Source: Anaerolineales bacterium (GTDB lineage: Bacteria > Chloroflexota > Anaerolineae > Anaerolineales > Anaerolineaceae). From it: 11,920 nucleotides of DNA. The notes below the pieces were generated by a model. That model did no database searches, was not told where the DNA came from, and saw only the letters and a program-made list of their open reading frames with translations. Below, in pieces: positions 1 through 8,119 of the stretch. Position numbers and translations under genes: made by a program. The stretch covers positions 1 to 11,920 of the forward strand of contig JAGVAB010000057.1 of the NCBI GenBank assembly GCA_020060485.1. Direction: 5' to 3'. Numbering within the stretch: position 1 is the first letter of the stretch; each line of letters starts with the position of its first letter.

Positions 1-29
1 AGTAGATGCAAAATGCTGATGATAATGGA

Positions 30-86
30 TTCCTCCCCCGGCACGGATTGGATTTGTAGATCAGACTTCATAGGCCGGGGGAGGAA
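30..86. repeat. 13-bp perfect inverted repeat in non-coding DNA
   Basis: TTCCTCCCCCGGC at 30-42 is exactly repeated in inverted form at 74-86, enclosing a 31-nt loop. Neither side has a T-tract: the + side continues AAAGAAACG and the - side TCCATTATC. It could be the transcription end of a gene lying left of the window, a REP-like palindrome, or a remnant of a mobile element. No transposase is visible. The rest of 1-247 shows no credible gene; it contains one more short hairpin (GGGGT/ACCCC, 132-147). Confidence 0.6.
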
Positions 87-247
87 AAGAAACGTGCGGT
101 GTTGAGCAGCGGGGAGGGGAGTTCGAGGGGTGGGGTGAATAAACCCCGGTGATGCACAGACCGTCTTTCGTCCGCCCTCGTGCCACCAATAGAAGAAGTA
201 AATGGAATATTTACTTTGAGAAAGCCATGGGTAAAAACCATCTTGAT

Positions 248-263
248 CGTGACGAATTTCACG
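248..263. promoter_or_regulatory. CRP/FNR-like palindrome upstream of arsR-type gene
   Basis: CGTGA-N6-TCACG is a perfect 5-bp inverted repeat with a 6-bp spacer; its inner part GTGA-N6-TCAC matches the CRP-family consensus (TGTGA-N6-TCACA). It lies about 60-75 bp before the first gene's ATG. If transcription starts near 293-297, the site centre would be near -40, the class II activator position. A weak -10 (CATATA, 281-286) is all that supports this start, so placement relative to the promoter is inference. Confidence 0.45.
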
Positions 264-273
264 AAGTGTGTTA

Positions 274-305
274 GAATATGCATATATCCGTTTATGCGAA
301 TATAC
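274..305. promoter_or_regulatory. AT-rich candidate autorepressor operator
   Basis: The stretch holds the 10-bp palindrome ATATGCATAT (276-285), a direct repeat of GAATAT (274-279 and 298-303) and a second TATGC (293-297). AT-rich, symmetric elements directly before the gene are typical operators of ArsR/SmtB repressors, which usually regulate their own operon. The position just upstream of the start at 323 fits autorepression; the exact operator boundaries are inferred. Confidence 0.4.
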
Positions 306-322
306 ACAAGAAAGAAGGTTCT

Positions 323-670
323 ATGATTGACAAGGACAAGCTGGAACAAGAGATCAACGTGATGCACGATCGCATCTGTTCGGCGCTCGGCGACCCCAAG
401 CGCATTTTGATCCTTTACCTGCTGGCCGAAGAGGGCCGTTGTGTGAACGAGATTTGTGAGGCGTTGAACCTTCCACAGTCAACAGTTTCACGTCATTTGC
501 GCATACTGCGTGAACGTGAACTGGTGCGCACCGAGCGCAATGGCACTTCGATTAACTATTCCCTGGCAGATCATCGGATCATTGTCGCTCTGGATTTGAT
601 GCGCGGCATTCTGGCTTCCCAATGGGAGGCGCGCGCCGATCTGGCGCAGTCTCTCAATCTGTTTGATTAA
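323..670 (+). CDS. ArsR/SmtB-family transcriptional repressor
   Basis: A 115-residue winged-helix repressor, a usual length for the family. After an N-terminal helix come LGDPKRILILYLL (about 22-34), the recognition region LPQSTVSRHLRIL (about 50-62) and a beta-wing (about 66-80), all typical of ArsR proteins. Cysteines sit at 19, 40 and 45. C40 and C45 fall in helix alpha-3 where ArsR of E. coli carries its CVCxxC ligands; the middle cysteine is Asn here. A vicinal thiol pair there could bind a metalloid or sense persulfide. The metal motif of SmtB helix alpha-5 is only partly present (D83 H84). The start at 323 is preferred over the ATG at 278 because AGAAGG lies 4 nt before it. The next gene starts 22 nt downstream, so the two are probably one operon with the sulfur-transfer enzyme as target. 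The ligand is unknown. Confidence 0.9.
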   Translation: MIDKDKLEQEINVMHDRICSALGDPKRILILYLLAEEGRCVNEICEALNLPQSTVSRHLRILRERELVRTERNGTSINYSLADHRIIVALDLMRGILASQWEARADLAQSLNLFD

Positions 671-692
671 TTCTTTATCTCAAGGAGATGAC

Positions 693-3158
693 ATGAAAGT
701 AGTAATTGTGGGCGGTGTGGCAGGCGGTGCATCGACAGCAGCCCGCTTGCGGCGGATGGATGAACAGGCAGAAATCGTCCTGCTGGAGCGCGGGGCGTAT
801 ATCTCTTTTGCCAATTGCGGTTTGCCTTACCATATCGGAGATGTGATTGCCGAACGCGAGAAGCTGCTGGTGGTTACACCGCAGGATTTTCAGGCCATGT
901 TCAATGTCGAGGCGCGCACCAATAACGAGGTGACCCGCATCAACCGACAATCCAGAACAGTGACTGTGCGTAATGTGCTCAGCGGGGAAGCGTATGATGA
1001 AAGCTACGATAAGCTGGTGCTTTCGCCGGGGGCGGCACCCATCATTCCGCCAGTTGCAGGGGTTGATCTGCCGGGGGTGTTCTCGCTGCGCAATATCCCG
1101 GATATGGACCAGATCAAGGGCTTTATCAAGGAAAAGCGCCCGGCGCGGGCGGTGGTGGTGGGCGGGGGCTTCATCGGTCTGGAACTGGCGGAAAACCTGC
1201 ATCATTTGGGTATTCAAGTGACCCTGATTGAAATGATGAACCAGGTGATGGCCCCGCTGGACTATGAAATGGCGGCCATGGTTCACCAGCATTTGCAGTT
1301 CAAACAGGTGCGTCTGGCATTGGGTGACGGCTTGAAGGCCATCGAACAGAGCACGGGCGACTGGCTGCAGGTGGTCTTGCAGAGCGACCGCAAAGTGGAC
1401 GCCGAGATGGTGATCCTCTCGATCGGCGTGCGCCCCGAAAACCAATTGGCCAAAGAAGCCGGTTTGGAGCTTGGGGTACGCGGCACGATCGTTTCCAACG
1501 AGTTCATGCAGACATCGGACCCGGACATTTACGCCATCGGTGACGCAGCCGAGGTCACACAGCGCATTACCGGTCAAGCGACCAGCTTGCCGCTGGCTGG
1601 CCCGGCCAGCAAGCAAGGCCGGGTTGTCGCGGATCATATTGTGGGCCGGCAGGTGCATTTTGACGGCGTGCAGGGTACGTCCATTGTCAAGGTCTTTGAT
1701 CTGACGGTGGCCACTACCGGTCTCAACAGCCGCCAATTGGAAGCGGATGGAAGAGCTTACAAGAGTGCTATCATCCACGCGTCCAACCATGCCGGTTACT
1801 ATCCGGGTGCGTCGCCGATGGCTTTCAAGCTGCTGTTTGGGCTGGATGGCAAGGTGCTGGGGGCGCAGGTGGTGGGCATTGAAGGTGTGGACAAGCGTAT
1901 TGATGTGATTGCCACCGCCATCCACGCCGGGATGACAGTCTTTGATCTGGAAGAACTGGAACTGGCTTACGCCCCGCCGTTTGGCTCCTCACGTGATCCG
2001 GTGAACATCATCGGTTTCGTGGCGGCCAACATGCTGCGCGGCGATATGCAAAGCATCGAATGGGATGAAGTGAATGGTCTGGACCGCGAACAGAATTTCA
2101 TTCTGGATGTGCGCACCCCCGAAGAATTGATGCTGGGCATGATCGATGGGGCAACCAATATCCCGCTGCCGCAACTGCGTGGCCGGATCAATGATATTCA
2201 CAAGAATCGCCGGGTGATCGTGTACTGTCAAACCGGGCAACGGTCTTATTTTGCGGCGCGCATCCTCAAACAACATGGCTATGAAGTGGCAAACCTGAAT
2301 GGCGGTTACAAAACCTATTCGCACGCGGTTGGGCGCCAGTCCAACTTCGATATCTTCGAGAACGTGTCCATCTCCAGCCGGGAAGAGATCCACGAGATCC
2401 CGCCATTGCAGTATGTCTCCGGCAATGAATTTGCGATGGACGCTTGCGGTTTGCAGTGCCCGGGGCCGATCCTCAAACTGTACAACAAGGTCAAGGAAGT
2501 AAACGAAGGCGACGTGATCACTGTTACCGCCACCGACTTCGGCTTTACCAGTGACGTGAAGGCCTGGGCAGACCGCACCGGCAACAAATTGATCTCTGTT
2601 GAGCAGGACGGGAGCATCATCACTGCCAGAATCCAGAAGGGCCTTGCTGAAAAAGCCGCACTGCCTGGTGCAGGTGCAGCCGCTGTAACCCAGGGCAAAA
2701 CGATGGTCGTGTTCTCTGGCGATCTGGACAAGGCGCTGGCGGCATTTATCATTGCCAACGGGGCGGCGGCCATGGGGCACAAGGTGACCCTGTTCTTCAC
2801 CTTCTGGGGGCTGAACATTCTGCGCAAGGATGCTTACGTGCCGGTCAGGAAGAACCTGGTGGAGCGCATGTTTGGCCTGATGATGCCGCGCGGCGCCAAC
2901 AAGCTGACCCTCTCACAAATGCACATGGCCGGCATGGGCACGGGGATGATCAAGGCCATTATGAAAAAGAAGAACGTGGACTCCCTGCCGGCATTGATCA
3001 AGTCGGCCCAGGACAACGGCGTGCGCCTGCTGGCTTGCCAGATGTCGATGGACCTGATGGGCATCCGCAAGGAAGAATTGCTCGACGGGGTTGAGATCGC
3101 CGGAGTGGCCACCTTTGTGGCTTCCTCTGATGAATCGAATGCCACCCTGTTCATCTAG
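693..3158 (+). CDS. CoA-disulfide reductase / rhodanese / TusA / DsrE2 fusion
   Basis: An 821-residue cytoplasmic fusion of four sulfur-handling modules. Residues 1-450 are a flavin disulfide reductase of the CoADR/NADH-oxidase type: FAD-binding VGGVAGGASTAARLRR (6-21), the active-site motif SFANCGLPY with C42, the NAD(P)H fold VVVGGGFIG (154-162), the second FAD motif YAIGDAAE (280-287) and the dimer-domain signature YAPPFGSSRDP. Residues about 455-545 form a rhodanese domain with catalytic C512 in YCQTGQRSY. Residues about 578-650 are a TusA domain with CGLQCPGP (C589 the expected persulfide carrier, C585 nearby). Residues about 668-821 are a DsrE2-like domain with C782 in LACQMSMDL. The family reduces CoA disulfides or persulfides; the added modules suggest that sulfane sulfur is passed along one chain (inference). 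The start at 693 follows AAGGAG by 5 nt; the upstream in-frame start at 663 overlaps arsR and lacks a ribosome site. Normal stop TAG. Confidence 0.93.
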   Translation: MKVVIVGGVAGGASTAARLRRMDEQAEIVLLERGAYISFANCGLPYHIGDVIAEREKLLVVTPQDFQAMFNVEARTNNEVTRINRQSRTVTVRNVLSGEAYDESYDKLVLSPGAAPIIPPVAGVDLPGVFSLRNIPDMDQIKGFIKEKRPARAVVVGGGFIGLELAENLHHLGIQVTLIEMMNQVMAPLDYEMAAMVHQHLQFKQVRLALGDGLKAIEQSTGDWLQVVLQSDRKVDAEMVILSIGVRPENQLAKEAGLELGVRGTIVSNEFMQTSDPDIYAIGDAAEVTQRITGQATSLPLAGPASKQGRVVADHIVGRQVHFDGVQGTSIVKVFDLTVATTGLNSRQLEADGRAYKSAIIHASNHAGYYPGASPMAFKLLFGLDGKVLGAQVVGIEGVDKRIDVIATAIHAGMTVFDLEELELAYAPPFGSSRDPVNIIGFVAANMLRGDMQSIEWDEVNGLDREQNFILDVRTPEELMLGMIDGATNIPLPQLRGRINDIHKNRRVIVYCQTGQRSYFAARILKQHGYEVANLNGGYKTYSHAVGRQSNFDIFENVSISSREEIHEIPPLQYVSGNEFAMDACGLQCPGPILKLYNKVKEVNEGDVITVTATDFGFTSDVKAWADRTGNKLISVEQDGSIITARIQKGLAEKAALPGAGAAAVTQGKTMVVFSGDLDKALAAFIIANGAAAMGHKVTLFFTFWGLNILRKDAYVPVRKNLVERMFGLMMPRGANKLTLSQMHMAGMGTGMIKAIMKKKNVDSLPALIKSAQDNGVRLLACQMSMDLMGIRKEELLDGVEIAGVATFVASSDESNATLFI

Positions 3159-3174
3159 GATTTTGTGAAAGTTG

Positions 3175-3216
3175 GTAAGCAAAGCGAGGGAGCAGCTGCT
3201 CCCTCGCTTTGCTTAC
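3175..3216. terminator. perfect 42-bp palindrome between convergent genes
   Basis: The 21-nt arm 3175-3195 is followed with no loop by its exact reverse complement at 3196-3216. The centre is GCAGCTGC. The element fills the gap between the + strand fusion gene (stop at 3158) and the - strand 164-aa gene, whose TAG stop (3216-3218) touches its edge. It is symmetric, so it could end transcription from both sides, but no T-tract follows on either strand. Terminator function is therefore inferred from position and stem strength. Confidence 0.6.
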
Positions 3217-3710
3217 TATTGGCGGGTCTGCTGCACGGCTTGAAAGAGGGTTTCTTTGAATTTTTTGGCAGCAGTTTCTTCTCCCAGGGGGATAAAGATG
3301 GTTACGCGTGCCTCGCCATTCATGCCTACTTTTCCGGTGAAGATACCGGTTACATGGATGCCGCAATCGGGCAGGAGCTGATAGGCCGGGCTGTTGGCAT
3401 AGTCATCGACCTGGGCATCCTTGAGACGGGCGGACAGGGCCGCCGGCCTGCTCACGTCCCCACGCACAGCGAAAACCAGCCACTCGGGTGTAAGGATATA
3501 AGCGCCGATGGTGGTTTTCTCCTTGAGCGGGCTAAAGCCGCCAAAAAGGCCTTGCTTTTTCTTTTCGGATATGGTTTGAATACAGATCAGGGGATCGTTC
3601 AGGATGGGGCCGAGATTGAAGGATGCGATGTGCGCCTGGATTTCGGCGGCCAATTCCGGGGGGATGTCTTCCAACGGCAATTCTATGGTGGACCGATTCC
3701 ATTCTCCCAT
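3216..3710 (-). CDS. uncharacterised 164-aa protein
   Basis: I do not recognise this 164-residue protein. It has no signal peptide, membrane segment or cysteine motif. The N-terminal third is acidic and helical (LEDIPPELAAEIQAHI, about 13-28). The middle holds beta-type segments such as TTIGAYILTPEWLVFAVRG (about 66-84), which resembles strands of bacterial PH-like domains, though this is only an impression. The C-terminus is a Lys/Glu-rich helix. The ATG is preceded by AAGGAG with 6 nt spacing, so it is very probably a real gene. It starts 53 nt after the stop of the diguanylate cyclase on the same strand, suggesting co-transcription. Its stop codon lies at the edge of the 42-bp palindrome. 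Confidence 0.8.
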   Translation of the reverse strand: MGEWNRSTIELPLEDIPPELAAEIQAHIASFNLGPILNDPLICIQTISEKKKQGLFGGFSPLKEKTTIGAYILTPEWLVFAVRGDVSRPAALSARLKDAQVDDYANSPAYQLLPDCGIHVTGIFTGKVGMNGEARVTIFIPLGEETAAKKFKETLFQAVQQTRQ

Positions 3711-3763
3711 GGGACACTCCTTTTGATGATATCAGGCAAGATCAACAAACATAACACAGCTCA

Positions 3764-5365
3764 CTATTCCTGTGGCTCATAGATAACGGTGCAGTTGCGT
3801 CCCCGGGCTTTGGCGCGGTACATGGCAGTATCGGCGGCAGACAAGGCGCCGGTGGTCTCTGGCTGGCTGGGCAGGTAGGCGGCGATGCCAATAGACACGC
3901 TGGCATTGATCTTTTGCCCGGCAAAGATGATACCTTCATCCTGCAATTGCAAGCGGCAGCGTTCGGCATGTTGGCTTGCGGCCTGGGTCGGGGTGGCGGG
4001 CAGGAGCAGCAGGAATTCTTCACCGCCATAGCGAAAGGCATAATCACTGGCGCGGGTGTTTTTGATCAGTACATTGGCCAGGTGCTGAAGCAGCAAGTCG
4101 CCGGCATCGTGTCCATAGTTGTCATTGAGTGCCTTGAAATGATCAATGTCCATCATGACAAAGCTGAGCGGGTGGCCTTCACGGTCGGCGCGTTTGATCT
4201 CATGTGGCATGATCTCATCCAGAAAGCGGCGGTTATACAAACCGGTGAGGTGATCGCGGATGGTTTGTTCATAGAGCAGCGCTTGCAGGGCATTGACCTT
4301 GTCCAGCATGGTTTGTAATTGGTTTTCGGCCTGTTTGTGAACGGTGATGTCGCGCAGGACGATGATGCGCCCTTTGGAGCGTCTCTGCCCGTCCTTGAGA
4401 GGAGAAATACGCAGATCAAAACATGTTTTCTGTCCGGAAATATCCAGCATGATTTCGGAGTGGGCGAACATTTGCCCTTGCCATTGTTTCACCAGTTCAT
4501 TCCAGGGCAGAAAGACCTTGGCTGCCGGTTGGCCGATGATACTGGAAGGTTTTGCCCCCAGCAGTTCCCGGGCCGCGGGGTTGATGTCCACCACGTTGTT
4601 GTTTGCATCCAGCACGATCATGGCGTCACCCATGCTTTCAATAACGCTGTCCCGTGCGACAGGGACGATATCCAGCATGCGGTGTTTGTACATGCTCCAG
4701 GCAAAGCACATGCCCATGAAAGCAAAACCAAGCGGGGCGAGGGGGTGTTTCAAGCCAGGAATCAGGATAAAAGCGTCGATCGCGCTGGTGAGCAGCGGCG
4801 GCAAAATCCCCAGGATCATCAAGATAGATTGGTCGCGATAGAGGTGGAAAGTGCGGATTGCGCGGCGGAGGATGAGGGTAATTCCGGCCAGCACAAGAAA
4901 ATAGCTGTAAACAGTATGCAGCCAGAATAATGGCCCGTAGTGGACGTCATCCAGCCCCATCAGGATGCCATCCGGGGAAAAGTTCACTTCCACCAGAAAC
5001 CAGTTGTGCAGAAAGTTGGTTTCAATGATGGCCTGGGTTACGAGGGGGATGGCAAAGATAACGACACGGTTTCTTCTGGTCAACCATTTTTCATAGCCGG
5101 TATATTCAAGGGTGAAGCAGATGAAGAAAGCCAGCATGACCGTCAGGCCAAAAAAGCGTGGGGAAACCCAAAAGATGGCCTGCTGAGGGGTCGCGCTGAC
5201 AGAAACCATGCCAGAGGTAAACAACCATTCTGCCACCGCCAGCATCATTCCGGCAAAATAGCGTGATCCAGAGTGATTGCGTTTTTTCCAGGCATAAATT
5301 GCGATGGCAATGCAGCCTGCGGTTGCAGCGAATATGACGATAATGTACAGGTATTGCCAGATCAT
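3764..5365 (-). CDS. membrane 7TM-PAS-GGDEF diguanylate cyclase
   Basis: A 533-residue sensor that should make cyclic di-GMP from two GTP at the inner face of the membrane. Residues 1-225 contain about seven hydrophobic segments (for example 5-26, 36-53, 70-87, 101-115, 146-167, 180-202, 208-225), resembling the HisKA_7TM sensor module. A PAS domain follows (about 236-345, with SMGDAMIVLDANNNVVDINPAA), then a short coiled linker (345-368) and a GGDEF domain (about 369-530). The catalytic motif is GGEEF (447-451), and the inhibitory RxxD I-site (R438-D441) sits five residues before it, so the enzyme looks active and product-inhibited. There is no EAL domain. The ATG at 5365 has AAGGAG upstream, at a rather long 11-nt spacing. 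A TATAAT on this strand (5407-5412) gives a likely promoter. The signal is unknown. Confidence 0.92.
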   Translation of the reverse strand: MIWQYLYIIVIFAATAGCIAIAIYAWKKRNHSGSRYFAGMMLAVAEWLFTSGMVSVSATPQQAIFWVSPRFFGLTVMLAFFICFTLEYTGYEKWLTRRNRVVIFAIPLVTQAIIETNFLHNWFLVEVNFSPDGILMGLDDVHYGPLFWLHTVYSYFLVLAGITLILRRAIRTFHLYRDQSILMILGILPPLLTSAIDAFILIPGLKHPLAPLGFAFMGMCFAWSMYKHRMLDIVPVARDSVIESMGDAMIVLDANNNVVDINPAARELLGAKPSSIIGQPAAKVFLPWNELVKQWQGQMFAHSEIMLDISGQKTCFDLRISPLKDGQRRSKGRIIVLRDITVHKQAENQLQTMLDKVNALQALLYEQTIRDHLTGLYNRRFLDEIMPHEIKRADREGHPLSFVMMDIDHFKALNDNYGHDAGDLLLQHLANVLIKNTRASDYAFRYGGEEFLLLLPATPTQAASQHAERCRLQLQDEGIIFAGQKINASVSIGIAAYLPSQPETTGALSAADTAMYRAKARGRNCTVIYEPQE

Positions 5366-5406
5366 GGAGACGCTTGCTCCTTGGTGTGCAGCCCTTAATG
5401 AATTTG

Positions 5407-5412
5407 ATTATA
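5407..5412 (-). promoter_or_regulatory. candidate -10 box for diguanylate cyclase gene
   Basis: TATAAT on the - strand, 41 nt before the ATG at 5365, predicts a leader of about 35 nt. No good -35 hexamer stands at 16-18 bp. It lies in GGATATAAT, which recurs inverted at 5446-5454 in front of the divergent gene. Confidence 0.45.
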
Positions 5413-5448
5413 TCCTGATTGGCAGGCAATGCAGGCGCTGTTTATGGA

Positions 5449-5454
5449 TATAAT
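5449..5454 (+). promoter_or_regulatory. candidate -10 box for GH1 glycosidase gene
   Basis: TATAAT on the + strand, 56 nt before the ATG at 5511, predicts a start near 5461 and a leader of about 50 nt. A TTGGCA (5419-5424) is 24 bp away, too far for an ordinary -35. With the inverted copy at 5407-5415 it forms a 9-bp inverted repeat (ATTATATCC ... GGATATAAT, 30 bp apart), so the two divergent promoters would overlap in their -35 regions. Confidence 0.45.
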
Positions 5455-5507
5455 AGGTGCGGCTGGGTTATACGCCCGGCATTCCATAACAAAGATAAAA
5501 GGGATAA

Positions 5508-6872
<1,365 letters not shown>

Positions 6873-6904
6873 ATGGGGATTTGCAGTGGCAATATGCAGA
6901 ACTG

Positions 6905-6928
6905 GCCGCCTGGCTCAAAGCAGGCGGC
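6905..6928. terminator. GC-rich hairpin at convergent gene ends
   Basis: GCCGCCTG (6905-6912) pairs perfectly with CAGGCGGC (6921-6928) across an 8-nt loop. It lies between the glycosidase stop (6870-6872) and the convergent PLP-enzyme gene and includes that gene's TGA stop (6915-6917). Neither side has a T-tract, so termination is inferred from position. Confidence 0.5.
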
Positions 6929-8012
6929 GGAGGCCGTCCACCAGGTGGTCGATCTGCTGGCTGGTATGGGTGGCAAAAATGGCAATGCGCAAGGCGCCGC
7001 CGGGCGGGGTGCTGGTATAGGAACGTACATGCGAAACGGCAATACCCTGGTCAAAGAGGCCGTTTTTGAGGCGCTCCAGGTTGATCTCCGGGTGGGCACC
7101 CAGACACAGGATGGGCACACAGGTGTCGGCCAGTTCCCAGCCCAGGTCTCGCAAGCCGCGCCGTGCCTGTTGTACGTTGTCCCATAACTGCTGGCGCAAC
7201 GCCGGGGTAGTGCGGGCGATTTCCAGGGCGCGGGCCGAAGCAGCCGCCACCGGCAGGGGCGGCGGGCTGGCGCCTACACACACCCGCCCGTTGCGGTCAA
7301 TGTTCTCGATCCAGTCAGCCTCACCGCAGATCACCCCGCCATAACCGCCCAGGGCCTTGCTGAGCGTGGCGGAGGCACGGCAATGGTCAGCCTGGATGTT
7401 GAAATGATCCAGCGTACCACGGCCATGAGGGCCAAGCGCGCCGGCCGCGTGGGCGTCATCCACCAGCAGCAAGCCGCCATAGGAGTTGAGCAGGGCCAGG
7501 TAATCCGGCAGGGGGGCGATCTCGCCAGAGATGGGGAAAACCCCATCACTCAAGACCACCGGCCGTTCCTGCGGCAGCAATTCGCGGCCCAGATTCTCGG
7601 CCAGCGCATCTGGCGAGAGATGATGGAAGGGGGTGATGGGCCGGTTGGTGGCGTGAGCGGCATCCCACAGGCTGAAGTGGGCGGCAGAATCGATGAAGAT
7701 GTGATCGTTGGCCTGGCCGCTGACCTGGGTGAGTACGGCTAAACCCAGGTAACCGGAGGCAAAATAGACCATTTTTTGGCTGTCAAAATAGGCGCAGGCC
7801 TGGTGTTCCAGTTCATCATAGAGGGGGTGTTCGCCATAACCGCCGCGCGAGGTGGCGGTGGTCAGACCATAGCGCAGCAGGGCTTCCTTAGCGGCTTGCA
7901 GCACGGCCGGGTGGCTTTGCAGACCCAGGTAGCCGGTGCCGGAAAAATAATCAAACTCTTGCCCGTTGAAAACCGTGCGGGCGGCAACGATGCTTTCCAT
8001 GCGGATGTCCAT
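6915..8012 (-). CDS. alpha-oxoamine synthase-family PLP enzyme (BioF/Kbl-like)
   Basis: A 365-residue fold-type I PLP enzyme related to 8-amino-7-oxononanoate synthase and 2-amino-3-ketobutyrate CoA ligase, which condense an amino acid with an acyl-CoA and release CO2. Seen in order: YFSGTGYLGL (22-31), TSRGGYGEHPLYDELE (54-69), the PLP-stacking histidine H112, SDGVFPISGEIAPLPD (155-170), VDDAH with D185 and H188, and the Schiff-base lysine K219 in SATLSKALGGYGG. The usual DDAHGxG reads DDAHAAG here, and the N-terminus is about 25-30 residues shorter than in BioF. No biotin or threonine-catabolism gene is adjacent, so neither name is assigned; the substrate is unknown. GAGG lies 7 nt before the ATG. 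It follows the response-regulator gene on the same strand after a terminator, so it is probably transcribed alone. Convergent with the glycosidase. Confidence 0.85.
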   Translation of the reverse strand: MDIRMESIVAARTVFNGQEFDYFSGTGYLGLQSHPAVLQAAKEALLRYGLTTATSRGGYGEHPLYDELEHQACAYFDSQKMVYFASGYLGLAVLTQVSGQANDHIFIDSAAHFSLWDAAHATNRPITPFHHLSPDALAENLGRELLPQERPVVLSDGVFPISGEIAPLPDYLALLNSYGGLLLVDDAHAAGALGPHGRGTLDHFNIQADHCRASATLSKALGGYGGVICGEADWIENIDRNGRVCVGASPPPLPVAAASARALEIARTTPALRQQLWDNVQQARRGLRDLGWELADTCVPILCLGAHPEINLERLKNGLFDQGIAVSHVRSYTSTPPGGALRIAIFATHTSQQIDHLVDGLRRLL

Positions 8013-8059
8013 ATCTTTGCCTCATCTGGCCGGGCTGGCGTTGGCGGGTGTGCTATCAG

Positions 8060-8079
8060 AAAACCGCCGGAATGGCGGC
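8060..8079 (-). terminator. intrinsic terminator of the response-regulator gene
   Basis: On the - strand CCGCC-ATTCC-GGCGG (8064-8078) is followed at once by TTTTC. This is the only hairpin in the window with a proper T-tract. It lies 40 nt after the response-regulator stop and before the PLP-enzyme ATG, separating the two same-strand genes. The stem is only five G-C pairs (six with a G-U), so some readthrough is possible. Confidence 0.6.
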
Positions 8080-8119
8080 CTGTTGATGGGTGTTTTTAGT
8101 GCCCCTGTTCAGTTCTGCA

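Noticed and set aside
68..367. A 99-codon - strand frame over the left non-coding region
   Set aside because: It runs into the ArsR-type gene, has no ribosome site or recognisable motif, and covers palindromic non-coding DNA.
675..1925. A 416-codon open frame on the - strand, antisense to the CoADR domain
   Set aside because: It overlaps a gene with clear domain motifs, has no family resemblance and is His/Arg/Gln-rich, as expected of a shadow frame.
3165..3782. A 205-codon + strand frame antisense to the 164-aa gene
   Set aside because: It begins at the palindrome, lacks a ribosome site and has no recognisable domain; the - strand frame has AAGGAG before its ATG.
6915..8012. Naming the PLP enzyme bioF or kbl
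   Set aside because: The family is clear but the motif variant, short N-terminus and lack of pathway neighbours do not support either specific name.
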